Positions 24,568-35,426 of a stretch of DNA of 64,000 bases are shown piece by piece; position 1 is the first letter of the stretch, and the number at the start of each line of letters is the position of its first letter. A model generated the notes under the pieces. That model was not told the DNA's origin. It worked only from the letters and a program-made list of their open reading frames with translations, and did no database searches. The translations under genes and the position numbers were made by a program. The stretch is from contig JAUKTV010000003.1 of the NCBI GenBank assembly GCA_030549205.1, positions 2,914,001 to 2,978,000 on the forward strand, read 5' to 3'. The DNA is from Apiosordaria backusii. Its lineage: Eukaryota; Ascomycota; Sordariomycetes; Sordariales; Lasiosphaeriaceae.

Positions 24568-25586
24568 ATGACAGGTCCGAATCAAAGAATGCACTGTCTG
24601 GTCCTTGACAGGAAAAGAGAGCTGACTGAAGTGCGTCGATATCATGTTGCCGACCCGAAGTTGGTGCTTGGGCTAACAATGACTTGGTGACAGGCTCTCG
24701 AGATCAAAGATGACTGGACTGGTGTGACTGATCCGGTAGAGCGGAGGCGTCGGCAGAATCGTCTTCATCAGCGGGCATGGCGTAAGTTCTTGGAATGATG
24801 TTCCTGGCTGGGAGATACTCCATATGCTGCAAGTGACTAACAGACGGCTCTTGTTCGATATGTTTTGCAGGCAAGCGGAAGGCGGCCGCAAAACAAAAAG
24901 ATCAGGACCAAACAGGGGTGCCACGCGATGGGACTGCTGCAGGATGTCCATTACCGGCAGAGGCGTCCGATTTCTTCGTTGCACCAACGGTTCCGATGCC
25001 CAGTCCATCCGCTTTCTCCGACTTCATCCCGTCTTCTATCGCCGAGTTCATGCCCGTTCCGGCCACCTGCATCCCGTCGAGTAGTAGGGCTTCAGTCCAA
25101 ACCACACCAACAGACTTATACAATGCGCATTTCCCTTGGTCTCCGCCGGCCTTCCCAGACACCTTCCCGCTCTCAACCTTTCGGGCGGCAGACCGTTCCT
25201 GGATACCGCTAGCTCAATATAATTCCCTGAGAGCGTATCTGACAGACGTGGTCGTAAGCGTGTTCCTAATTCCCCTCAATATAGACCGCACCTCTTTACG
25301 GCCCACGCCATTGCAGAAAAGCGTCCCACACGACAGTTGGATCGACTCGATACCCTTTCCCAAGCTGAGAGACAATCTAATCATGCATCAAGATGTGTAT
25401 GACACGACTGAGTTTTACAATGACATCGTAAGCGGCGGTTCTCAAGGGTATCAAGACGATGAGGCGGATATGGTTTTGTGCGATTCTGGGGGTGAGGAGG
25501 GGTGGGAGTTGAGCGAAGGGTTTGTAAGGAAATGGAGCCCTCTCCTAGAGGGTTGCGAGATCCTGGTGAGAATAACACATGTGTAG
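24568..25586 (+). CDS. bZIP transcription factor with DUF3425 domain
   Basis: Three exons, 24568-24630, 24694-24781 and 24871-25586 (introns GTGCGT..ACAG and GTAAGT..GCAG), giving 288 aa. Splicing assembles a basic region, DDWTGVTDPVERRRRQNRLHQRAWRKRK, typical of the fungal bZIP subgroup that has only a short, weak leucine zipper. The C-terminal half is the DUF3425 domain: LAQYNSLRAYLTDVVV, then SWIDSIPFPKLRDNLI, then EGFVRKWSPLLEGCEIL. Members are sequence-specific nuclear regulators, several tied to stress or secondary metabolism, but no biosynthetic genes lie nearby here. The C-terminal end (ILVRITHV) is slightly divergent from the family, so a further unspotted intron is possible. The target is unknown. 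Confidence 0.85.
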
Positions 25587-28107
25587 AGTTGGGAGAGGAT
25601 ATTTAATAGTAATCAATAGACAGAGCGAATCAAGATGCACTCGCATCACACAAGATGATTCCTCTGTTGTCTGGTAACTAATCAAGACATTGGATATCAA
25701 TCTGGTGTCATGAGTGTGTAAGTGAGATGGCCCGTGCATTCCTTCGAGAAGGATAAGAAGGCTGCTGATGTGCAAGGATGGTGGTTGGTGGTTGACTGAA
25801 TCGCTCGCTGAGAGACATCAGATCATTCATGCCGTGCTTCAACTCCACAAGGCGGTACTGATGGTGTGCTCTCAGAGTAGTGCAGGTTGTGAATAATGTG
25901 TAGTTTCTGTTGCTAATTGTGTTGCCACAGAGAGAGAGAATCCCGTTTAACAGCGTGGGCAGAGGCTGCCATGGAGACATGGAATTGCGTCATGAACCTG
26001 CTGAGCTGCTTGGATCAAGTGGTGAGGTATTTTCTTGGCACGGTAGACTGCAGTACTCCGCAGCAGCTCGAAAGAGAGCGAAGGGAGACGACGAGACCCG
26101 GCCCTACCGTCGTCTGTTCGATGAGATCTGGGCGGAGCTTCGATATTTTTCGAACTGCTATAAAACGCCCAGTCGCGGAGGGCATGCCAAGCACACTGGC
26201 TTGAATGCCAGCCGGTTTACAAAGGGCTAAAAAAGTGGTTGAAAAATGGTGTTGTATCGATGAAAAGGCGGTCACCGCAAAACGACGCTGGTGGGGTTCC
26301 CGCGATTGGTAGGAGCTGGAAGAATTCTCTGTTGGCGCATGAGCAGACTGCAATGCTATCAAAATAGGCAAACAATGCAATCAAAAGACGTCGTGGAATT
26401 CCCGAGGACCCTGTTTAGTGACCGTATCGTTTCGCTGATGCATCACACGTGGATCTCAACACTAGCCAATCACATCACGTGAATATCCAAGCTCGATCGC
26501 CCCGCACATCAGCAAAGATTCAGATACCCCGCGCCATCTGGAGAACTGGTCCTCGACAAGTGTTGGAATCGAACAGCTCATCGCTCATTCAAACACAGAC
26601 TGGTCGGTGAGAGGAAATCTCTTCTGGTCATTTGCAGATTTGGGCAATTCCAGAACTTCTGTCAGCCATCTTGGCCAGCACGTCAGGTGGATGCACAGTT
26701 CGAGGTGGGCAGCCCAGAGATGCCAGGGGAAAAGGTACCTGGGTCCGTGCCACTAGACTGTGTACCTTGATGACTTCTTGTTATGAACAACTCCTCGATA
26801 GAAGATGTCAAAGACCCTCGTCTGATGTCTTTGGAGGTAAAGGCGTCATAATATCTATGATGCCATGTATCAAGTCAGCAAAGGGAACAACCCAGCTCAC
26901 CATTCAGACTTAAACTTGCGGGATCAAAGACGGTTGGCGGGACGAAAAGACTCCGTTTGATCGGGCGAGAGCTGAGCGCTGACATCGCCTCCAAACGACG
27001 TGGCTGCTCCTTAGGTACGAGACGGTACGTGCATGTACTTGTTGACTCCACGTTCCTCCTTTTGAGGAGAAGACGTGCTAGCTGGTTGAAGCGGGCAGAA
27101 GAGACCACGAGATCCTGGCAGTGCAGCCTCTGCCGCTTTGGAATTTGGAGAGCTTTCTCGTACACACAGTACGAACTAGAGCCCACACTCCACTCCTGGA
27201 GACCGGATTTGTAGCAAATGACGAAGAAGGCATTGCGGTAGCGATATAAGTGGCCCGCCAGCGCCGCCCAGCTTGAGTACAACAGGTTTCATCATCGTCC
27301 AAAGCAGCACCCAACACCGCTGTGATTCTCATAAACATTCAATTGGAATTCTGTCCTCTTTTATCTACGGCAACCTCAATATACATACGGTAAGTTGACT
27401 CGCGGCCTCACCCTACTCATGAGGCAGCTACCCCTCCATCAGCCAGCCCCTTTTCCACCACACCCTCCCCAGTCAGCTGCAAGCGGTCTGCCAAACCAAC
27501 CATGGGCCAGTTGCGAATGGACGAGTCGTCGATCCCCATTGTGCAATTGTGCAACATCGTGGGCCATTCCGGCTGTTTCCTTGGTCGCAGCAGGTGTGAG
27601 GCACACTCATATCCGCGATAGCATCTGTAACGCGGAGCCACATGTTCCTGTCATGTAACCGCATGAGCTGGAGCTGTTTTCTCTCTCATCACTATCTGCT
27701 TGTCTCGCTTCTTATCGGCCCGCCATTCGTCTCAGTCTGGCGGTGACTCGTTATCTGCGGGCACAAGGCTGCGCGGCTCAGGTACCGTGTTATCACTTCT
27801 GTTGGGCGCACTTATCTCGCATCAGCTCCAAGCCTTCCATCTACACGCTCACCGATTCTCCTGCTGCATATGCTAACCTAGTCCTGCCGTTGTTCCAGAC
27901 GAGCTACCTTAGTGTACTTCCGCAGACACCAGACATAGGACTGTCGTCGTGGTACCGCACTCCCGCAAGAACCCGATCCTACCCATCCTCCCCGTCTCAC
28001 CAGCTCGTCCCTCCTTCCGCTATCGCACACGAGCTCCCAACGGCACCTCCCTCGACACTACCGCACAACATATCTACCAGCCCGATCCTCCGCCGAGCTT
28101 GCCCACC
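25587..28107. other. 2.5-kb spacer and AIM21 leader
   Basis: Between the bZIP gene and the AIM21 ATG. Only short overlapping frames, none with a family motif. A GGTAAGT word at 27389-27395 could be the donor of a 5' UTR intron for AIM21, with a pyrimidine-rich acceptor region near 27890-27898; this is unproven. The AIM21 frame is open upstream to 27949 but contains no ATG there. Confidence 0.4.
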
Positions 28108-30897
28108 ATGTCAACTACAACGGCCCAGCAGCCTCCTGTCATACCTCCGAGACCCTCGAGGAGTCAAGAGAGAGCACCCGTCCCAATGGTTCCTCCACGC
28201 CCTGCCAACCGGCGCTTCCAGCGCTCAATAAGTCCCAACCCTGACCGTTTCGCTCCCTCGCCGCTCAATGAGAGCCCCCTCGTCAAGTCCAAGTCTCTTC
28301 ACCCCGGCGGCCGCAATCATGGCGATCCCATCCCCCGTTCCACCTCTGTCGACCTGCCCTCGCTCGGCGAAGAGGGAGCCGAGTATGCCAACTTGGCCCA
28401 AGAGTCGAGTCCATCCACCGAGGAGAGCACCAGCCCCGAGCACACCCGCACCGTCGGCGAGGATGTCAAGCTTCATGCGCCCAAGCCGTCCCTGCCGGCG
28501 GCCAGCGCAAAGCAGCGTGTGATGGCCGTCACCCGTACCGACAGTGACCGAGCTGCTGCCTTTGGCATTGGCAGACCCAGCAGCAACGACGATTACTCGA
28601 CCGCCGCTCTGCCCTCGAACCGCAGTCTGAAGAAGAAAGCCAGCACAACTAGCCAGCTGTCGGTAAAGAGTGACCTCGATGACGAGCAAGGCATCCCCGA
28701 GATTGGAATTCAGGTTCCCATGCTCAAGAATGCTGGCGATGTTCAGGCCCCATCGCCTGCCCCCTCAACTGTTGAGAAGAAGCACCACAGCCGCAGGTCG
28801 TCAAGCCGTGGCAACCTGCCTCCTGGCAGCTACGGTTTGCATGGCCATGGTGTGGGTCCCCAAGATAAGCTGGACAAGGCGTACTTTGAGAAGCATCCCG
28901 AGCTTCTCAAGAAGGAGCATGTGCTTCACCACTATGACCGGGTCAAGGACTTCTCCATGAGCAGCGAAGAGTTGAATAAGATTGTCCGCGAGACAATCAC
29001 CCGTGGTTCCGGTCTTGGTGTCAAGAACTACTCCGGTACCCCTACCGATCAGGTCGCCTGGCAAGCCTTGGAAGAGTCGACTTCCCGTGTCGCTTCACCT
29101 GGCCCTGCTTCTCCCAAGAAGCCCTCTTCAGTCATCTCTGATTCGGACAAGGATAAGGAAGGACGCCGCCCCTCTTCCATCAGTGACGTCATTCACGTCG
29201 AGGAGCCCAACCACAGGAGATCTGTGATGTTCAGCGAAAACGAGTCACCCGCCATCGAAGAAGACGCTTATGAGGCGCCTATTCTTGCCGAGGACGAAGT
29301 TGCCAAGGACCCATCGCCGTACGTTCATCAGCCTGCTGTTGAGCTTCCCCAGGAGGAGCAGCCGGCCAGCCGCCCCCCCAGCAGGCCCGCCAGCATCTAC
29401 AAGGAGCATTCATTTGAGCACCGCTCCACCCCCCTTGAAGATGTGGAAGAGTACGAGCCCCTTTTTGACGATGATGACAAGGTTGCCAAGAAGCAGCCCG
29501 TGAAGGAGGAGAAGCCCAAGAGCGTCAAGAAGCAGCGTTTCCCCAGTGCGGATATCTGGGAAGATGCCCCCAGCAGCGTCTATTACACGGCTGAGGTGTC
29601 TACCCCGGATCTCTTCGAAGGCGAAGACAAACCTGAACATGCTGCCTCCATCGTCCCTCCTGCTAGGGATGGAGAGACTCCCGCCCAGGCTTTTGCCCGT
29701 CACCAGGAGGAGCTTGCCGAGAAGGAAGTCAGAGAGCGCGGAGCCGACGGCTTCATCCCGGGCCGGAGCGCAAAGCCGGTTTGGGCGAAGCATCAACCCC
29801 ATCTTCTCAGCGAAACCAAGCCCTCGTCCCGCCCTAGTATGAACAACCGCTTCCCCAGCCGCGACGTCTGGGAGGACACCCCCGAGTCCCTCCAGCTGGA
29901 AACAACCGTCTCCACCCCCCAGCAAGACGATGCTGTCCCCTCACCTGTTGAGACCAGCTCCCCTACCACCGCCGTGAAGAAGCCCGAGATTCCCTCCCGT
30001 CCCAAGCCTAAAGTCTCCGGTGACGACAACAAGCCCGCTATCCCTGAGCGCCCCAAACCGGCAATTCCCGCCCGCCCGGTCAAGGCAGGTCCTACTTCTG
30101 GTGGGTTAGAACCTGCCGAGGCGGCCGCGCCCCCGAGGCAGAAGCCTGCTGTGCCGGCTCGGCCGGTGGGCGGGAAGATTGCGGCACTGCAGGCCGGGTT
30201 CATGAATGATTTGAATAGACGGTTGCAGTTGGGCCCTCAGGCACCGCCAGTGAAGAAGGAAGAACCGGCAGAGGAAGAGGAAAAGGAAGAGGAGAAGAAG
30301 GAGAAGGCGCCGCTTGTGGATGCGAGAAAGGGGAGGGCGAGGGGCCCGCAGAGAAGGGCGCCTAGTGCTAAGCAGGAGCCCCCTAAGGAAGAGCCCAAGC
30401 CGACTGTCACGTTTAACGTGTCCTCGGCTTTCACATTCTTTGAAATCAACCCTGAAGAGGGTGATCTCAGCGTTGGTGGTGGGCATCCTAGTCTGGGTGA
30501 GCCGGAGTTACCTGTTGAGAAGGGGCAGGCTGAGGTTGAGCTGAAGCCTGTGGAGGAGGAGAAGAAGGAGGAGGAGGAGGAGGTTGTGGAGGAGAAGGCT
30601 GAGGAGAAGGTGGCAGAACCAGAAGCTGCTCCTGTTCCGGAAACCAAGGTTGAAGAGCCCAAGGTTGAAGAGCCCAAGGTTGAAGAAACCAAGGTTGAGG
30701 AACCAAAGGTTGAGGAAAACAAGCCCGAGGCTGAGGCGGAACCTGAAAAGGGGGAGGAGCCTGAACCTAAAAAGGGGATCATTGAGCAAGTCAAGGCTTT
30801 GGTGACAAACATGGCCGGGGAGACGGTTGTTGAGGAGACGGTGGAGAAGGATGAGGAGAAGAAGACGGTGGAGCCGGTGAAGGTTGAGGAGCACTGA
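28108..30897 (+). CDS. AIM21-like actin-patch regulator
   Basis: Single exon, 929 aa, starting at an ATG in good context (CCACCATGTCA), the first ATG of the frame. The protein is mostly disordered, with proline-rich SH3-ligand stretches at the N-terminus (PPVIPPRPSRSQ, PMVPPRPANRR) and again near 650-740 (IPSRPKPK, IPERPKPAIPARP, PAVPARPVGGKIAALQAGF). A conserved block around 230-310 (GLHGHGVGPQDKLDKAYFEKHPELLKKE) and the twin motifs RFPSADIWEDAPSS and RFPSRDVWEDTPES match the fungal AIM21 family. Yeast Aim21 works with Tda2 to restrain barbed-end actin growth in endocytic patches; the altered mitochondrial inheritance name comes from screen phenotype. The C-terminus is a charged KVEEPKVEE repeat. 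Identity good, function inferred from yeast. Confidence 0.85.
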   Translation: MSTTTAQQPPVIPPRPSRSQERAPVPMVPPRPANRRFQRSISPNPDRFAPSPLNESPLVKSKSLHPGGRNHGDPIPRSTSVDLPSLGEEGAEYANLAQESSPSTEESTSPEHTRTVGEDVKLHAPKPSLPAASAKQRVMAVTRTDSDRAAAFGIGRPSSNDDYSTAALPSNRSLKKKASTTSQLSVKSDLDDEQGIPEIGIQVPMLKNAGDVQAPSPAPSTVEKKHHSRRSSSRGNLPPGSYGLHGHGVGPQDKLDKAYFEKHPELLKKEHVLHHYDRVKDFSMSSEELNKIVRETITRGSGLGVKNYSGTPTDQVAWQALEESTSRVASPGPASPKKPSSVISDSDKDKEGRRPSSISDVIHVEEPNHRRSVMFSENESPAIEEDAYEAPILAEDEVAKDPSPYVHQPAVELPQEEQPASRPPSRPASIYKEHSFEHRSTPLEDVEEYEPLFDDDDKVAKKQPVKEEKPKSVKKQRFPSADIWEDAPSSVYYTAEVSTPDLFEGEDKPEHAASIVPPARDGETPAQAFARHQEELAEKEVRERGADGFIPGRSAKPVWAKHQPHLLSETKPSSRPSMNNRFPSRDVWEDTPESLQLETTVSTPQQDDAVPSPVETSSPTTAVKKPEIPSRPKPKVSGDDNKPAIPERPKPAIPARPVKAGPTSGGLEPAEAAAPPRQKPAVPARPVGGKIAALQAGFMNDLNRRLQLGPQAPPVKKEEPAEEEEKEEEKKEKAPLVDARKGRARGPQRRAPSAKQEPPKEEPKPTVTFNVSSAFTFFEINPEEGDLSVGGGHPSLGEPELPVEKGQAEVELKPVEEEKKEEEEEVVEEKAEEKVAEPEAAPVPETKVEEPKVEEPKVEETKVEEPKVEENKPEAEAEPEKGEEPEPKKGIIEQVKALVTNMAGETVVEETVEKDEEKKTVEPVKVEEH

Positions 30898-31893
30898 TTC
30901 TTTTTCATGGGGGCTGTTATATAAACTTGATGATGATTATGATGACTTGTTCTTTGAAAGTTGTTGAACTCACTCCTTTACTCGCGTTTGCTCTTCTTGG
31001 AATTTTCGAAGCTTTAGCGATGAGTTGTTGATCATTGTTGGCGGAGGGTATTTGAATGGAGTAAAAGCTGTGGGACCGTCGGTCGTTGAATTGGGGGTAA
31101 TGATGGAGAGTGATGGGTGGTGGTATAAAAAGCTGATATAATACAAAGATGATTCGTTCTTTTCTGGGAAGAATTGCGTACCTTTTGTTTTGTGGCTTGG
31201 TCTATCTGTGATTATGCTCAATGGCTTGGTCTAATGTGTGATTATACTTTATGGCTTGGTATATACGTGATCTGCTTACCACATTCGATGCATGGGGAAT
31301 GTGAGATCTGATGTATGTATCATGCCAACAACATCCTGGTCGATGACCCCCGACGGAGATAGAGAGCACATCAGACCCCCTTGGGTCATTCTTTTTGAGG
31401 AACCTGTAGAAACATAAGCGCCCTCTGACAGGTTTTACGAGCTGTATTATTCCAGAAGTACCTATTTGCTCATACATGCATAGGTAGTCGGACACCGCCA
31501 GTAAATATAACTCTCGTTTTTTTTCCTTGAGGGCGACCCCTGAGTAGAGTGAGTCCATCTTCACCCATAGCCAATCTCCTCTCAAGCCAATATCACTCCC
31601 CCGACCTGTACCTGCTGCCGCCCCTTGATCTGCCCAGTCTACCCGACCGTCTTCTCCGTGATAGCCTTTGCGGGGCCCCATCTGGTGGTGGTGAGTCTCT
31701 ACGAGTACACAATCCACTCCATCAAGGAAGGAACCCCTTCCCCCCCATTGTGCCTCCTGCCCCTTCCTCCTCTACAACAGGCAGCCACCTTACCCAGCCC
31801 CTTCCCTCCGCCCCTCCTTCCCTCAATAACCAGCATATACCATCCACTCTCCCACGCCCTCCTTCCATCAACAAGCAGCAGAAGCAACAAAAC
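30898..31893. other. intergenic region AIM21 to tRNA-Glu
   Basis: About 1.0 kb. A degenerate run of ATGGCTTGGT-type words occurs near 31200-31265. No credible protein gene; the 171-codon minus-strand frame 31202-31717 has no domain signature. The final 150 bases upstream of the tRNA are C/T-rich. Confidence 0.45.
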
Positions 31894-32003
31894 TCCCATA
31901 TGGTGTAGTGGTTAGCATACCAGGCTTTCAACCCTGCTCTTGATATTCAAGAGACGCTTTGAAGACCACCCTGGAGTCCCGGGTTCAATTCCCGGTGTGG
32001 GAA
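31894..32003 (+). tRNA. tRNA-Glu(UUC) with intron
   Basis: A complete cloverleaf can be drawn. Acceptor TCCCATA (31894-31900) pairs with TGTGGGA (31996-32002), discriminator A at 32003. The anticodon stem is CCAGG (31920-31924) with CCTGG (31970-31974); the anticodon TTC is at 31927-31929. The T arm is CCGGG-TTCAATT-CCCGG. A 38-nt intron at the canonical position after base 37 (31931-31968) leaves a 72-nt mature tRNA. Internal A and B boxes are present and a T6 run at 32009-32014 serves as RNA polymerase III terminator. Isotype is certain by anticodon. Confidence 0.96.
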
Positions 32004-32008
32004 CTTCC

Positions 32009-32014
32009 TTTTTT
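32009..32014 (+). terminator. Pol III terminator of tRNA-Glu
   Basis: T6 run five bases after the tRNA 3' end, the usual RNA polymerase III stop signal. Confidence 0.85.
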
Positions 32015-32779
32015 AATCTCCCCCTCTCTACTTTTTCCCCTCTGCTGATACTGGATGGTCGATGATGATGATGGGTCCCTCCCCTGCTTGCTTTCTTTCT
32101 TCTCCCTTTAGGCAACACACATTTGATTACTGCGGTTCCAGGTTCCATGATGTCTCTCTCACTTGCTCCGAAGATGGATCAAAAACCCTTCTTGTGTTGA
32201 TCTCTCAAATTATCAAGCAAACGAGAACCGGTATGAGAGACGGTTAGCCACATGGCACAAACAAACACAGAGAGGTATGTGATGATAGTAAGTGTTGATC
32301 AAAGAAAGCAGGGAAATCTTCCATTACCCCTAAACCAAAAACTCAAGCATCGCGATAGCCTAGCCTAACCATACAAAACCAACGACACGACGCAAGGATG
32401 AAAATATGAAAAACCGGGCGCGCCAATAACACCAATATTCCTTGATTTCCCTCATTTTCTTTTTTCCTGCCTGAGAAAGCAAAAGAAAAGATATCTGTGT
32501 TGGAGGTTTTGGTTCTTCTTGCTGTATACTAAAACAGTAACAGTAGCAACAATAACAACAAAAGGACTGACTGGCTTCTTCATCACTTCGACATAAACCC
32601 CCCTTCCGGCCTGACCCTACTCCCCCGTCTAATAACCATGTTGACTTCCCGGCCCAGCCAGCTTTGACACCATCTCCCCCCTCCCTCTCCCCTCTCCCTG
32701 TTCCCCTCCATCCCCTTCCCCTCTCCATCCTCTCCCTCCCCATCCCGACCACCTCATTGCGTTCTACCCGAAAAGAGAC
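32015..32779. other. intergenic region tRNA-Glu to TVP18
   Basis: About 0.77 kb between the tRNA and the 3' end of TVP18 (minus strand). It probably includes the TVP18 3' UTR. Polypyrimidine tracts dominate 32650-32760. No further gene seen. Confidence 0.5.
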
Positions 32780-33310
32780 TTATACAATCATCTGCGCCAC
32801 CCCCTGCCCCCCCAAAGTCTTGCTCCCCACAAACGCCTGCCCCTTCGCCCCCGCCAACCCATAGCACGCCCCCGTCAAGGTCAAAAACACCGCCGCCGCA
32901 ATCAACGACGTTCTCGCGCTGATGCAACTCAGCCACAACACCAGCGCCATCACGCCGTATGCCCCCGCACGCATGTAATTTGTCGAGATCTTGCGGATCG
33001 CAGCATCAAAGGAGGAAGAAGTGGGACAGATGCGGAGGAGGAGGGGGACTTCGACGAAGAGGATGACGAAGGAAAAGACCATGGCGACGACGGAGAAGGC
33101 GATGATGATGATGTTGAGGGAGAAGATGCTCGAGATGATGTTGGAGAGGCCGAGGGCGAAGCAGAGGATCATGGAGAGGATGCCGAGCCATTGGCCGTAG
33201 ATGCCTGCAGCAGGAGGTTAGATAATATTGGGTGGGGAGGGGGGGGGTGGAAAGAGGGGAGAGAGGGACGGACTGAAGTTGCGGGTTTGGAATTCTTCTT
33301 TTAGGGTCAT
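32780..33310 (-). CDS. TVP18: Golgi membrane protein TVP18
   Basis: Two exons on the minus strand: 33274-33310 (MTLKEEFQTRNF) and 32780-33204, 153 aa, the normal family size. The 69-nt intron has a less usual GTCCGT donor and GCAG acceptor; splicing creates the conserved RNFSIYGQWLGILSMILCFALG. Four membrane spans follow, with the family blocks VILFVEVPLLLRICPTSSSFD, NYMRAGAYGVMALVLWLSC and the C-terminus KTLGGQGVAQMIV. TVP18 is a small tetraspan protein of late Golgi vesicles found with TVP23/YIP1-family proteins in yeast; its molecular role is unsettled. Identity is secure by full-length family resemblance. Confidence 0.95.
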
Positions 33311-34555
33311 TTTGACGGTTGTTGTTGTTGTTTACCCAGCGGGGGGTTGTGGATTGGGTGGTGGGTGAAGGTGTGCTTCTTCGCGGTGTGGGTTGTCAAG
33401 CTTGATAGCTTAGTAGGTAGGTAGGTATAGCTCGATGGAGTGTAGCTATTTCCAACTACTCCAGTGGACCCTTTCTTCTTCTTTGCGCGCGCCACAAATC
33501 TCTACTCGGTGGGCGTTGTAGCTCGTGTAAGTCGTTCGTTTCGTGGATAGCTAGCTATCTCGATAGGTATGTAGCTTGTCGTTGGTGGATCGGTTGCGAC
33601 GGCACAGGAAAAGGATGACGACGATTCGATCGAAATGCGATTGCGCCTCAATGTTTCAATCAAGTAAAATAAAATAAAACGTGGCCTTCGTTATTTAATC
33701 GCGTCGTCGTTTGTTTCGTTCTTTGTCTTTGTCTGGCACTGGTCTGTCTAGCAGAGCAGTTCAGTGTCGTGTCTTCGGTAAAGTTGGAAAGAGCTGTCTG
33801 TCCCCTTCTGAGTGCAGTGCAAGGTTGTCGTAACAAACAGTGACCACCACCTTTCTGAAGCGAAAGCACTGTTTGGTCTTTTCGGATTCCCGGTACGCAA
33901 GAGAACGCAGAAAGTGGGGATTTGGCCGAGATTCCTGAGCTATGATTGGCTTATCGCTGGCTGTAACACTGGTGACAAGTGTGACAGGGATCGGTGCAAA
34001 GCCGCTTCTTCTTGCTGCGACGCTTGGTTCTTTTTCTGTTGAGGGCACGGAGACGGAGGGAGCGTTTTCTTCAAAGATATCTGTGAGATGATGGCATGTT
34101 TGGCTTGGGTCGTTGGTATTTATTCCATAGGCGCTCTTTGCAAGGAATGCGGGTCCTGACAGTGAGCCAACTGGCATCTTTAAATGTATTTGCAGCAGGC
34201 CGCCAAACCAGGCACCCGATTTCCGAGGTCGCTTGCTGACGTACCTTCCTGACCATGAGGCTCAAAAGTTACGCGGCATGGCTCCCTCTACACAAAAATG
34301 CTCTCTTCTGTGCCGTTGGCTTAAAAAGGTGTATTAACCCCAAGGTGTAGCTACTGCTGCTGCAATGCTGGTGAAAAAGCAAAGTCCCCTCCCTCATTCC
34401 CGTCAATCCATCTCCAGACGCCGCCCACATCAGACATTCAGATACCGCCGCCTCATTTTGTGGATCTTGATGCATTTTTTGTGTATTTGGCTAATATATC
34501 CTCACGGCTCCGTCTAAATGATAGCTTATCCTTCCGTCAAGTTCGGCAAGATTGC
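33311..34555. other. intergenic region TVP18 to NTF2
   Basis: About 1.2 kb, with the TVP18 promoter at the left and the NTF2 3' UTR at the right, both genes on the minus strand. Short repeats of TAGGTAGG occur near 33414-33428. The frames in 33760-34180 have no recognisable content. Confidence 0.45.
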
Positions 34556-35426
34556 TTAACCGAAAACGAGCTTGAAGATGTCGTTGAAGACGAACCACTG
34601 ACCCTGAGGGTCCTGGCAGAGCTGGAAGGCCTGAGAGAAACTGAGAGGTCTGGCCTCATCGTCGACCTGTTTATGACACATTCATATTAGTCTTGTCTGC
34701 CTCCTTCAAGAGCACCGTGTGAAACTTACAAGGAGCTTGCCAGTCACCAAGATGACGATACCACCGGTGGCAGTGGGCTGGGCGTCGGCGGTAGCGAACT
34801 CGTGCTTGACCTTCTGGAATGGCAGGTTCTGCGGCACGTTTAGTTAGTCGCCTCGTGCTTCATTGTGTCGCGTGATTAAATGATCTCTTACGGCGAGCTT
34901 CTCCGCAATGTTGGCGGCACCAAGGGATTGCGATGACTCGAAAGTCAACATGGAGTTCTCTCTCTGTTTGTTCTGTTAGTCGCCAACCCCTCGTTTGCAG
35001 CTTCCTCGATCCGGGGCATACGTAAAGACCACCCAAGATCTCGCGGTTGGTATCAAAGGTGGTGTAGTAGTGGGTGACGAACTGCGCTGTTGCGGGGGGA
35101 AACAAAAACAGCGCACGTTAGCTTCTCTTCTCGCGATCGTATATCTTGTTTCAGTCGAGCTGTGGTGGTGGTGTAAACTCACTCGCAATTCCCTGGAAAT
35201 CGACTATTTGCCATTCTGTTAGCCTTACATCCAATTATGTCTGCATACGAGTTTGCGCGCGCAAACATGAAGGCATCGCGAACAGGCTCCCTCCCTCCTC
35301 CCCAACAGCGCCATGGCGGGGTAATCCGCACATGTTCATTTTCCCAACCCCTCCAGCTCCCCGTTTGCGCGCGCACACAGCCTTGTCATATTTCCCAAGG
35401 GACCCAGAATAAAACTTACAAGACAT
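34556..35426 (-). CDS. nuclear transport factor 2 (NTF2)
   Basis: Six exons on the minus strand: 35420-35426, 35183-35203, 35022-35086, 34892-34963, 34730-34828 and 34556-34666. Together they total 375 nt and encode 124 aa, the standard NTF2 length. Every junction is GT..AG and phases agree; no single frame longer than 111 nt is coding, so simple ORF scanning misses the gene. The protein reads MSFDFQGIATQFVTHYYTTFD, NREILGGLY, RENSMLTFESSQSLGAANIAEKL, NLPFQKVKHEFATADAQP, GGIVILVTGKLLVDDEARPLSFSQAF, and QWFVFNDIFKLVFG. NTF2 is a homodimer with a cone-shaped fold that carries RanGDP back into the nucleus through FG nucleoporins. The first coding exon is 7 nt and the second 21 nt, notably small. 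Confidence 0.97.
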
